From Bacteroidaceae bacterium (lineage in GTDB: Bacteria > Bacteroidota > Bacteroidia > Bacteroidales > Bacteroidaceae), in assembly GCA_017631315.1 (NCBI GenBank), contig JAGBTN010000016.1:124001-188000 (forward strand): a stretch of 64,000 bases of DNA, given 5' to 3'. This document shows, piece by piece, positions 19,065 to 26,436 of this stretch. The notes beneath the pieces were generated by a model. It was given only the letters and a program-made list of their open reading frames with translations. It made no database searches and was not told the DNA's origin. The stretch's first letter is position 1; each line of letters begins with the position of its first letter. The translations under genes were made by a program, and so were the position numbers.

Positions 19065-19748
19065 ATGGACAAGAAGAGGATACAACTCTGTGCCACCATT
19101 GTTGCCTTTCTGTTGGCTGCATTATGGTTCTTTTTTCCTCTGGGAGGTCCGAGCGAAGGGCATTTGTTGTTTGCCATGCGGCTCGCCCTGCCTGCCATCC
19201 TTCTGACGGCAGGAAGCATCGGGTTACTGCCGCGCCAAATGACATTTGGTTTCCTCTTCTGCGCCATTGGCGATGCAATGGGAGTAATCGGAAGTTTCGA
19301 AGGGCAAATGGGGAGTTTCGCCATTGCGCATATCTGTTTTATCCTCTTTTTTCTCAAAGACATCCGTGGCGGTAAGATACAACCGTCAGCATTTCTCTTC
19401 ACTACCCTACTTTGTTCTTTGCCACTCATTCTGGCTATGGTTAAGGTATTGCCAGCCATACAAGATCTCCTCATACGCATCGGCTGTGCCATCTATGCCT
19501 TGCTCCTTAGTGGTACAATGTGGACAAGCATCATTCGCACCCAGTCCGTCCTTTCAGGGAAAGTCATTCCTGTCGTTGCAGCGCTGGGTGGTTCATTCTT
19601 CCTTATTTCCGACTTTATCCTTGCGTGGAACAAGTTTACGGCTCACATCCCCAATGCCTCTTTTCTCATCATGAGCACTTACTATGCAGCCTTACTGTTC
19701 CTCTTTGTCGGCACACTTCGTGTCTCACAAATTCCACAAAAGAACTAA
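19065..19748 (+). CDS. YhhN/TMEM86-family membrane protein (lysoplasmalogenase-like)
   Basis: A 227-residue, highly hydrophobic protein with about eight membrane helices. It resembles the YhhN family, whose characterised members cleave lysoplasmalogen; the acidic residues in FCAIGDAMG and in LISDFILAWN fit the conserved intramembrane positions of that family. Activity here is inferred from resemblance only. It sits 7 bp downstream of the SDR gene. Confidence 0.7.
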   Translation: MDKKRIQLCATIVAFLLAALWFFFPLGGPSEGHLLFAMRLALPAILLTAGSIGLLPRQMTFGFLFCAIGDAMGVIGSFEGQMGSFAIAHICFILFFLKDIRGGKIQPSAFLFTTLLCSLPLILAMVKVLPAIQDLLIRIGCAIYALLLSGTMWTSIIRTQSVLSGKVIPVVAALGGSFFLISDFILAWNKFTAHIPNASFLIMSTYYAALLFLFVGTLRVSQIPQKN

Positions 19749-19787
19749 ATCCTATATCACATATAGGCATGTCTCAACTTTTTTCCG

Positions 19788-19795
19788 TAACTTTG
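19788..19795 (+). promoter_or_regulatory. -7 box of the ABC-F gene
   Basis: TAACTTTG ends 10 nt before the ATG at 19806, implying a very short or absent leader. Confidence 0.55.
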
Positions 19796-19805
19796 CACGC
19801 TGTAT

Positions 19806-21704
19806 ATGATATCAATAGACCATTTAAGCGTGGAATTCAGTGCAAAGCCACTGTTTTCAGACATCAGTTACGTCATCAACGACCATGACCGCATTGCACT
19901 TGTAGGCAAAAACGGAGCCGGCAAAAGTACGATGCTCAAGATTATTGCAGGCATTCAGCAGGCAACCGAAGGCACCGTCTCTGCGCCTCGCGACACCACC
20001 ATCGCCTACCTGCCACAGGTCATGATACTCACCGACGAACGCACCGTGCGGCAAGAGGCAGAACAAGCCTTCGAGCACATCACAGAAATGAAGCAGGAGC
20101 TCGACAGGCTCAACAACGAGTTGGCAGAACGTACCGACTACGAGAGCGAAGCCTACATGGCACTCATCGAGCACTTCACGCACCTGAACGAACGTTTCCA
20201 GATGATGGGTGGCATGAACTATCAGGCAGAACTGGAACGCACGCTGCAAGGTCTTGGTTTCCGACCGGAAGACCTCGACCGCCCCACAAGCGAATTCAGT
20301 GGTGGCTGGCGAATGCGTATCGAACTGGCTAAGTTGCTCCTTCAGCACCCCGACGTGCTTCTGCTCGACGAACCGACCAACCATCTCGACATCGAAAGCA
20401 TACAGTGGCTCGAGAACTTTCTTTCCACCCGTGCGAAAGCAGTTGTCCTCGTCAGTCACGACCGTGCCTTTATAAACAACGTCACTAACAGAACCATAGA
20501 AATCACTTGTGGCAGGATATACGACTACAAGGTAAAGTACGACGAATACGTCACACTTCATGCCGAACGTCGCGAACAGCAACTGCGTGCCTTGGAAAAC
20601 CAGCAGAGGGAAATTGCCGAAGCACGAGCCTTCATCGACCGCTTCCGCTATCAAGCATCGAAAGCCATTCAGGTTCAGCAGAAGATACGACAACTGGAGA
20701 AGATTGTACCCATCGAGGTGGACGAAGTGGACAACAGCGCATTGCGTCTGAAATTCACTTGTTCGTTGCGCAGCGGCGACTTTCCCGTCATTTGCGACGA
20801 GGTAGGCAAGAACTACGGAGAGCATTGTGTCTTCAAAGGTGTCAATCTGACCATCAGGCGAGGAGAGAAGGTGGCTTTCGTGGGACGTAACGGCGAAGGA
20901 AAGACAACACTCGTAAAGTGCATCATGGACGAGATTCCTTTCGACGGAACGCTCAAGGTGGGGCACAACGTACAAATCGGCTACTTTGCACAAAACCAGG
21001 CACAGCTGCTCGACGGAGAGTTGACGGTATTCGACACCATAGACCATGTGGCAAAGGGCGACATCCGTCTCAAGATACGCGACATCCTTGGTGCATTCAT
21101 GTTCGGCGGCGAAGCCGGCGACAAAAAAGTGAAATTCCTTTCGGGCGGAGAACGCACCAGGCTGGCAATGATAAAACTTCTGCTCGAACCTGTCAACTGT
21201 CTTATTCTCGACGAACCGACCAATCACCTCGACATGCGTTCGAAGGATGTCTTGAAGGCAGCCATTCGCGACTTCGATGGCACAGTCATCGTTGTGAGTC
21301 ACGACCGCGAGTTCCTCGACGGGCTTGTGACGAAGGTCTATGAGTTTGGTGGCGGCAAGGTTCGCGAACATCTCGGCGGCATCTACGAATTCCTCAAGAA
21401 TAAAGATATCGACAGTCTGAACCAACTGAACACCTCTTCAAAAGAAGTTCCCGTCCAAAAGGGAAGTGGCGAGGGAGCCCTCTCCTATGCCGAACAAAAG
21501 GCATTGGCACGAGAGCAGAAGAAACGCGAAAAAGCTTTGCAGGAGGCAGAAGAAAAGGTGACACAACTGGAAGCCGCCATCCGCATCCTCGAAGACCAGA
21601 TGTCCACGCCCGAAGGCAGTCAGGATGTCCAGCTCTACGAAAAGCACGGACGCCTAAAAGCCCAACTAAAGCAGGCAGAAGAGGAGTGGGAAGCACTCAT
21701 TTAG
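19806..21704 (+). CDS. ABC-F family ATPase (Uup/YbiT-like)
   Basis: A 632-residue soluble protein with two ABC ATPase domains and no membrane segments, as in the ABC-F translation factors that act on the ribosome. Domain 1 has GKNGAGKST, SGGWRMRIELAKLLL and LLLDEPTNHLD. Domain 2 has GRNGEGKTT, LSGGERTRLAMIKLLL and LILDEPTNHLD. A basic, helical linker lies between them, and a Glu/Lys-rich coiled coil occupies about residues 555-632, as in Uup. The exact subtype, and whether it gives antibiotic protection, is not decidable from sequence. Confidence 0.92.
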   Translation: MISIDHLSVEFSAKPLFSDISYVINDHDRIALVGKNGAGKSTMLKIIAGIQQATEGTVSAPRDTTIAYLPQVMILTDERTVRQEAEQAFEHITEMKQELDRLNNELAERTDYESEAYMALIEHFTHLNERFQMMGGMNYQAELERTLQGLGFRPEDLDRPTSEFSGGWRMRIELAKLLLQHPDVLLLDEPTNHLDIESIQWLENFLSTRAKAVVLVSHDRAFINNVTNRTIEITCGRIYDYKVKYDEYVTLHAERREQQLRALENQQREIAEARAFIDRFRYQASKAIQVQQKIRQLEKIVPIEVDEVDNSALRLKFTCSLRSGDFPVICDEVGKNYGEHCVFKGVNLTIRRGEKVAFVGRNGEGKTTLVKCIMDEIPFDGTLKVGHNVQIGYFAQNQAQLLDGELTVFDTIDHVAKGDIRLKIRDILGAFMFGGEAGDKKVKFLSGGERTRLAMIKLLLEPVNCLILDEPTNHLDMRSKDVLKAAIRDFDGTVIVVSHDREFLDGLVTKVYEFGGGKVREHLGGIYEFLKNKDIDSLNQLNTSSKEVPVQKGSGEGALSYAEQKALAREQKKREKALQEAEEKVTQLEAAIRILEDQMSTPEGSQDVQLYEKHGRLKAQLKQAEEEWEALI

Positions 21705-21744
21705 CAATAGAAAACATAATTTCACACACATACATATATATAAC

Positions 21745-23787
21745 ATGAAAACAAAGAACATGATTACAGCCTTTGCACTGACAGCAATGGCTGCCGCTTG
21801 CACACCGGGAAGCAAGCAGTTATCGTCCGGCATCGACATTGCCAATCTGGACACAACCTACCTGCCCGGAACAGACTTCTACATGTACGCCACCGGTGGC
21901 TGGCAAAAGGCACATCCGCTGACTGCCGAGTATAGCCGTTTCGGTTCGTTCGACCAGTTGCAGGAAGATAACAACGAACGTCTGCGTTCACTCATCGAAG
22001 GCGTTGCAGCACAAGAGAACGAAGCCGGCTCTATCGCCCAGAAGATTGCCGACCTCTACAACTCGGCAATGGACAGCGTAAGCCTCAACGAGAACTATGC
22101 AGAAGCATTGGCAGAGTTCTTGCAGTGCGACGGCTACCAGTCTTCGCCCGAAATCACCGCCAAATGGCTTGCTGAGGTTTGGCCCCGCATGGAAAGGCAA
22201 GGCGTCAACGGACTGTTTGGCATGTACATCGGTGCCGACGAGAAAGACTCGAAGAACAACATCGTGAACATCGTTCAGGGTGGTCTCACACTCGGACAAA
22301 AAGACTATTACCTCGACCAGGACGAGAAGACGGTAGAGATCCGCAAGGCTTATCAGAAGTACATTGCCGACCTCAGCCAGCACATGGGCTTTGCAGAGAA
22401 AGACGCACAGCGCATTGCCGAGGACGTGCTTCGCATTGAAACACGCCTGGCCGTTGCCAGCAAGAGCCGCACCGAACTGCGTGACCCCGAAGCCAACTAC
22501 AACAAGATGGCATACGACGAATTCAAGCAGCAGTACGCAGGCATCGACTGGGACAACTTCTTCGGCAACCTCGGCATGGAGGGAATCAAGGACATCTGTC
22601 TGGGACAACCCGATGCCATTCGCGAAGTGGAGAAGGTGATGAAGGAGGAAACACCCGAAGCCCTGCAGAACATCTATCTGTGGCACGCAATGGATATGGT
22701 TGCATCGTACATCGACGACGAGAGCCGTGCACTGACTTTCGGTTTCTACGGCAAGGTGATGAGCGGCAAGCAGGAGGACCGTCCCCGCTGGAAGCGTGCC
22801 GTAGCAGCCGTCGAAGGCGGACTGGGCGAAGCACTTGGCCAGCTCTACGTTGCCAAATTCTTCCCACCCGAAGCAAAGCAGCGCATGGAGAAACTCGTTG
22901 CCAACCTGCAGGTGGCTCTCGGCGAGCGCATCGACGTGCAAGACTGGATGAGCGACGAGACAAAGAAGGTGGCGCACGAGAAACTCGATGCCTTCTATGT
23001 CAAAGTTGGTTATCCCGAGAAGTGGAAAGACTATAGCGAACTCGAGATTGGCAATAACTACCTGCGCAACGTGCTTGCCGTAAACGAATGGGAAATAAAG
23101 GATGTCATCAAGTCGAAGTTCAACAAGCCTGTCGATAAAGACGAATGGCACATGACACCCCAGACCGTCAACGCCTACTACAACCCCACCACCAACGAAA
23201 TCTGCTTCCCTGCCGGCATCCTGCAGCCGCCTTTCTTCGACATGCAAGCCGACGACGCCTTCAACTATGGTGCAATCGGTGTTGTCATCGGTCATGAAAT
23301 GACACACGGCTTCGACGACCAGGGCAGCAAGTTCGACAAGAACGGCAACCTCGTGAAGTGGTGGACCGAAGAAGACACCAAGCGTTTCGAAGAGCGCATT
23401 CAGGTTATGCGCGAATATCACGACAGCATCGAAGTGCTGCCCGGCCTCTTTGCAAACGGTTCGTTCACCTTGGGCGAGAACATCGCCGACCACGGAGGTC
23501 TGATGGTATCATACCAGGCCTTCAAGGCACAACTCGCACAGCAGCCCCTTCCCGTCATCGACGGCTTCACTCCCGAGCAGCGTTTCTTCCTCGCCTACTC
23601 CAATGTATGGGGTCAGAACATCCGCGACGAGGAAATCCGCAAACGCGTCAAGAGCGACCCACACCAGTTGGGCATGTGGCGTGTGAACGGCCAGATGCCA
23701 CACATCGACGCATGGTACGAAGCCTACGGCATCACAGAATCCGACCCTATGTATCTGCCAAAAGAGAAGCGCGTCAACATCTGGTAA
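21745..23787 (+). CDS. pepO: M13 family zinc metallopeptidase (PepO/neprilysin-like), lipoprotein
   Basis: A 680-residue M13 endopeptidase with a lipoprotein signal (ALTAMAAAC, Cys about 19), so probably anchored in the envelope. The zinc site is intact: HEMTH near residues 516-520 and ENIADHGG near 577-584. Other M13 hallmarks are NAYYNPTTNEICFPAGILQP and the C-terminal VNGQMPHIDAWYEAY. It is followed by a strong terminator. Its last 130 bases and that terminator are repeated at 25594-25785, on the far side of an AAA ATPase gene. Confidence 0.94.
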   Translation: MKTKNMITAFALTAMAAACTPGSKQLSSGIDIANLDTTYLPGTDFYMYATGGWQKAHPLTAEYSRFGSFDQLQEDNNERLRSLIEGVAAQENEAGSIAQKIADLYNSAMDSVSLNENYAEALAEFLQCDGYQSSPEITAKWLAEVWPRMERQGVNGLFGMYIGADEKDSKNNIVNIVQGGLTLGQKDYYLDQDEKTVEIRKAYQKYIADLSQHMGFAEKDAQRIAEDVLRIETRLAVASKSRTELRDPEANYNKMAYDEFKQQYAGIDWDNFFGNLGMEGIKDICLGQPDAIREVEKVMKEETPEALQNIYLWHAMDMVASYIDDESRALTFGFYGKVMSGKQEDRPRWKRAVAAVEGGLGEALGQLYVAKFFPPEAKQRMEKLVANLQVALGERIDVQDWMSDETKKVAHEKLDAFYVKVGYPEKWKDYSELEIGNNYLRNVLAVNEWEIKDVIKSKFNKPVDKDEWHMTPQTVNAYYNPTTNEICFPAGILQPPFFDMQADDAFNYGAIGVVIGHEMTHGFDDQGSKFDKNGNLVKWWTEEDTKRFEERIQVMREYHDSIEVLPGLFANGSFTLGENIADHGGLMVSYQAFKAQLAQQPLPVIDGFTPEQRFFLAYSNVWGQNIRDEEIRKRVKSDPHQLGMWRVNGQMPHIDAWYEAYGITESDPMYLPKEKRVNIW

Positions 23788-23849
23788 ACGCACCTTCGCA
23801 TACATAAAAAACACACTTAAAAGTCCCTCTGGTTTTGAGGGACTTTTTT
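23658..23849 (+). repeat. Direct repeat, left copy (3' end and terminator of pepO)
   Basis: 192 bp that recur at 25594-25785 with an offset of 1936 and only about four mismatches by eye (near 98% identity). This copy is part of the intact pepO gene. Confidence 0.92.
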
Positions 23850-23850
23850 T
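23819..23850 (+). terminator. Terminator after pepO
   Basis: An 11-bp stem (AAAAGTCCCTC 23819-23829, GAGGGACTTTT 23837-23847) followed by a run of seven T. Confidence 0.88.
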
Positions 23851-23945
23851 GAAAAACTATTATTGGCATCCTAAAAAAAGAGTCTCACCCCATCTATGGA
23901 ATGAAACTCTTTTATCTATGCTTACGTTAAATAGTTTTTCCCGAA

Positions 23946-25271
23946 TTACATATCTTCTATAGATAGTCCTCTATAAATAACCTCGTACCCCTTAAATGTG
24001 CCGACAGTTTTGAAGAACAATTCCGATTTGGCTCTCAAAACGTTTTCATCAAAGTTTTTCGTTTGTCGCTTGACCTCGATAAATTCAATCTTGTTATCCA
24101 ACTCGTCCTCAGCAATAATATCAATCTCGTTTTCGCCTTTCCTGTCATGCCAATACCCGAGGCGAGTGTACGCTCCCGATTCTTTCAGCATTTCATTAAA
24201 GTAGCTTTCAAGAGACTTTCCGCTGACTGTTGTAAAATCACGTTCTGCTATCGCCCTTAATTTTTCATTACCGCCAGCTTCGATGATGTGCGTATATTTG
24301 TATACAAATCGGAACCAAAATCTCAGGAATTGATCGTTGAGGGCATAATGCACATTTTTATTACTCGACTTCTCGTAAACAGGTTGCATTTTACTTATCA
24401 AGCCATACTCCTCGCTTAGATTTTTCAAGTATCCCGATAGTTCTTTTACATTGAGAGCATTTTCTATATCTGAACGTGTATTTTTGCCTTGAGCTATAAG
24501 CGTCAGTATTGAGAAATAGATACCGTAATCCTTTCCAAACTCCTCCACAAGCATGTTCTTACCCTCTGGCAGAAAGTATGAGTCCCGCTCAAAGAACATA
24601 TCCATCATTTTCTTTTCGGTAAACTTTTTTCTGTCAATAAACAACTCAACATACTTAGCCACACCGCCCGTCAGCGTATAAAGAGCCAACAAGTCAGACT
24701 TCTTATAGTTAGGGCAGTATTCAGACATGATTTCTTTCAGGACTGAGGGCTTAAAAGGCCGGACATGCATTGTTTCAGTCTGTCTACCAAAAAGTGGTTG
24801 CTTCTTATCCTTGAAAATCTTGTTCATCAAAGAGTTCACAGAGCCTGCCACAATTAGGTTAATGTGAGCCTTATTTTTATAGCTGTCCCATATGTTTTGC
24901 ATATCGGAATAGATAGATGGATTTACCCTATAGAAATCCTGGAACTCATCAATAAAAAGGTTGACATGCTGAGTCTGGGACAATTCCATGATGAATTTAA
25001 ATACGGCAGCAAAAGACATTCCCTTGCTGTCGAGCATTGGTATATTGAGTTTTGCCCGAATCTCATCAACGAACACATTGCACAGATCGGCTTCTGCTTT
25101 ACGAGCAACAAAAAAATATAGCATTGTCTTGTTCTCATAAAACTTCTTGACCATCTCAGTCTTGCCAATACGACGTCTTCCCGTAATGATAGTAAATTGA
25201 GCTACCTCATGAGACACTTCCTCAATTTCTCTAAGTTTTTCAAACTCTTGTTCTCTATCAAAAAATCTCAT
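23946..25271 (-). CDS. AAA ATPase with C-terminal PD-(D/E)XK-like (DUF234-type) domain
   Basis: A 441-residue protein of the ATPase/DUF234 kind that is scattered through Bacteroidetes and archaeal genomes. Walker A is GRRRIGKT (residues 31-38) and Walker B is NLFIDEFQDFY. The C-terminal region has NEIDIIAED followed by FIEVKRQ, which fits the D...ExK pattern of a PD-(D/E)XK nuclease fold. Function is unknown. ATG 25271 is chosen because an extension to 25334 runs through the TACTTTTG box. The gene is antisense to pepO and sits between two copies of the pepO 3' end, so it was very probably inserted. No integrase or transposase is nearby. Confidence 0.85.
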   Translation of the reverse strand: MRFFDREQEFEKLREIEEVSHEVAQFTIITGRRRIGKTEMVKKFYENKTMLYFFVARKAEADLCNVFVDEIRAKLNIPMLDSKGMSFAAVFKFIMELSQTQHVNLFIDEFQDFYRVNPSIYSDMQNIWDSYKNKAHINLIVAGSVNSLMNKIFKDKKQPLFGRQTETMHVRPFKPSVLKEIMSEYCPNYKKSDLLALYTLTGGVAKYVELFIDRKKFTEKKMMDMFFERDSYFLPEGKNMLVEEFGKDYGIYFSILTLIAQGKNTRSDIENALNVKELSGYLKNLSEEYGLISKMQPVYEKSSNKNVHYALNDQFLRFWFRFVYKYTHIIEAGGNEKLRAIAERDFTTVSGKSLESYFNEMLKESGAYTRLGYWHDRKGENEIDIIAEDELDNKIEFIEVKRQTKNFDENVLRAKSELFFKTVGTFKGYEVIYRGLSIEDM

Positions 25272-25323
25272 ATCTATAAGCCTTATCGTAATACCCATTA
25301 CCGTAACAGCGGTTACGATGATG

Positions 25324-25331
25324 CAAAAGTA
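25324..25331 (-). promoter_or_regulatory. -7 box of the AAA ATPase gene
   Basis: Minus-strand TACTTTTG (TAnnTTTG), 52 nt before ATG 25271, with a TTG about 21 nt further upstream. Confidence 0.5.
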
Positions 25332-25369
25332 CAAATAATTTTGTCATTAGTGCAACAAATCCGTAGTTT

Positions 25370-25531
25370 TTATAGATGTTGCAGTAAATAAGTATCTCCA
25401 GCACCCAAAATATCGGTCTCATATCGGAGACGAAACCACGTGAAAGACAACAGAGAGTAAGCATTAGCCATGCTTGTCTCCGACAAACCAACCTTAGTAA
25501 AATGTCGGAGACTTTGACTGGCTGCATTCAT
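25370..25531 (-). CDS. Possible small ORF upstream of the AAA ATPase gene
   Basis: A 53-codon ORF from ATG 25531, ending at 25370 just before the ATPase promoter, with the phrase FTWFRLRYETDILGAGD. A perfect 10-bp inverted repeat (25476-25485 with 25503-25512) lies inside it. It falls within the inserted segment between the pepO repeats. I do not recognise a domain. It may be a real peptide, a remnant of a larger gene, or the end of a mobile element that merely reads open. Confidence 0.25.
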   Translation of the reverse strand: MNAASQSLRHFTKVGLSETSMANAYSLLSFTWFRLRYETDILGAGDTYLLQHL

Positions 25532-25593
25532 TTGTTTTGATGACGCCAATGGGAATCTGTTTCTGCTTTGCCATGCAAACCCAGCTGCAACGC

Positions 25594-25723
25594 CCCACAC
25601 CAGTTGGGCATGTGGCGTGTGAACGGCCAGATGCCACACATCGACGCATGGTACGAAGCCTACGGCATCACAGAATCCGACCCCATGTATCTGCCAAAAG
25701 AGAAGCGCGTCAACATCTGGTAA
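25594..25723 (+). pseudogene. Truncated 3' fragment of pepO
   Basis: Carries the last 43 or so codons of the M13 peptidase, including its TAA at 25721-25723, without the rest of the gene. The reading frame is intact within the fragment, so the duplication is recent or conserved by conversion. Confidence 0.85.
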
Positions 25724-25754
25724 ACGCACCTTCCCACACATAAAAAACACACTT

Positions 25755-25785
25755 AAAAGTCCCTCTGATTTTGAGGGACTTTTTT
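25755..25785 (+). terminator. Duplicated pepO terminator
   Basis: Same stem as at 23819 with a G-to-A change in the loop and six T. It still should terminate. Confidence 0.8.
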
Positions 25786-25796
25786 GCATCGAAAAA

Positions 25797-25884
25797 CTAC
25801 ACGTGTATAAATCGCAAACTTCACGTGTAAAGATGCCCAACTTCACGTGTGTAAATGGCAAACTTCACGTGTGTAGTTTTTCGT
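25797..25884 (+). repeat. 22-bp tandem repeat array C (four units)
   Basis: Units start at 25797, 25819, 25841 and 25863. Typical unit: CTTCACGTGTGTAAATGG plus CAAA. The array is enclosed by an 11-bp inverted repeat, CGAAAAACTAC at 25790-25800 and GTAGTTTTTCG at 25873-25883. From 25885 to about 25981 I see nothing further. Confidence 0.85.
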
Positions 25885-25981
25885 CCTCACGTTAGGCCTC
25901 ATTTTCCCTGCCTTTGAACATCCGGAGATTACCATGACGTCAAAAACCATATTTCTTGTTTCTTTTTGCCACAAGAATTCT

Positions 25982-26009
25982 TTTGTTTCAATTTCTTTTG
26001 CTAAATTTG
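25982..26009 (+). promoter_or_regulatory. Possible promoter of the structured RNA candidate
   Basis: TTTG at 25982-25985 and TAAATTTG at 26002-26009. The -7 box is a good match; the 16-nt spacer is shorter than the 19-20 nt seen at the best promoters in this window. Confidence 0.4.
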
Positions 26010-26097
26010 TAACGTCCTACGCCGAAATGTGCACACCGGTGCGCATGGGTGGGGTGGGACAAGACATAATGAAAGGCGTTTACTACGCTTTGGTTTT

Positions 26098-26329
26098 GAC
26101 ACCTTGAAATCGTAGGAAAATTTCAAATTGTCTGTCAAGAACAAAGCAACGGTGAATGCCCCGTGGGTATGTTATATGCATGCCTCACTTTGCTGTACAG
26201 CCATTGGTGTATCCTTATACCATTGACGTTTGTCGGTATTGTGGTGGTTTTATATACATATCGGCGTGGGGTTCGGCGTTGCTCGTTTCGACAGACAGGG
26301 CAATTTCCTACGAGCCTCAAGGTGTGAAG
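26098..26329. repeat. Long imperfect inverted repeat
   Basis: Arms of about 60 bp (26098-26162 and 26268-26329) separated by about 105 bp. The outer 25 bp match best (GACACCTTGA...CGTAGGAAAATT against the reverse complement of the right arm, with a short mismatch block). It forms the core of the RNA candidate. Confidence 0.75.
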
Positions 26330-26361
26330 CGAGCGACAGTGCAGGGCTTCACGTCTTTTTT
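26324..26361 (+). terminator. Terminator of the RNA candidate
   Basis: Stem GTGAAGC 26324-26330 with GCTTCAC 26346-26352, a 15-nt loop, then a T run at 26356-26361. Part of the left stem overlaps the right arm of the long inverted repeat, so the two structures could compete. Confidence 0.6.
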
Positions 26362-26425
26362 ATGTCTAAAAAGTTACTTACTTAATAAACTTAGCGGTTG
26401 CCGTAGTCCTCTTCCGTAAAATTAG

Positions 26426-26433
26426 AAGGAGGG
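26426..26433 (+). promoter_or_regulatory. Strong Shine-Dalgarno before the GTG at 26437
   Basis: AAGGAGGG ends 3 nt before GTG 26437. It is unusual in this window, where most genes lack a clear Shine-Dalgarno, and it decides the start of the first gene of the restriction operon. Confidence 0.6.
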
Positions 26434-26436
26434 ACT

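Larger units (their letters stand above)
25594..25785 (+). repeat. Direct repeat, right copy (pepO 3' end and terminator)
   Basis: Second copy of 23658-23849. Differences seen: one base before the codon for Met near the end, two in the stretch after the stop codon, one in the terminator loop, and six rather than seven T. It brackets the ATPase insertion together with the left copy. Confidence 0.92.
26012..26361 (+). ncRNA. Candidate structured non-coding RNA
   Basis: A roughly 350-bp stand-alone unit with a promoter-like box before it, no convincing gene in it, and a terminator at its end. It begins with short hairpins (for example AAAGGCG with CGCTTT at 26071-26092). The main body, 26098-26329, folds back on itself: CACCTTGA 26100-26107 with 26317-26324, CGTAGGAAA 26111-26119 with 26304-26312, TGTCTGTC 26129-26136 with 26290-26297, GCAACG 26146-26151 with 26277-26282, and CCCC 26159-26162 with GGGG 26268-26271. 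These blocks are nested in consistent order, as in a long rod. Short ORFs are open on both strands, as expected for a stable palindrome-like sequence. A 6S-like RNA, a regulatory RNA of the downstream operon, or a MITE-like hairpin are the options. Confidence 0.5.

Noticed and set aside
19857-21425. Long antisense ORF (522 residues) opposite the ABC-F gene
   Set aside because: It mirrors a codon-biased real gene, has no domain or start signals, and is a shadow. The same applies to the long antisense ORFs at 21988-23493 in pepO, 40388-41707 in the TonB receptor and 49388-50653 in the CotH gene.
23658-25785. Insertion sequence carrying the ATPase gene
   Set aside because: No transposase, no short terminal inverted repeats at the borders, and the 192-bp direct repeat is far too long for a target-site duplication.
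25797-25884. CACGTG cores as a regulator operator
   Set aside because: The palindrome belongs to the 22-bp unit of this array only and there is no gene start close by that it would control.
26012-26361. Group II intron or retron
   Set aside because: No reverse transcriptase gene and no domain V-like hairpin; the rod-like fold does not match the intron layout.
26135-26419. Short ORFs on both strands in the RNA candidate
   Set aside because: Both lie over the two arms of the inverted repeat, so open frames on each strand are expected from structure; no start signal supports them.
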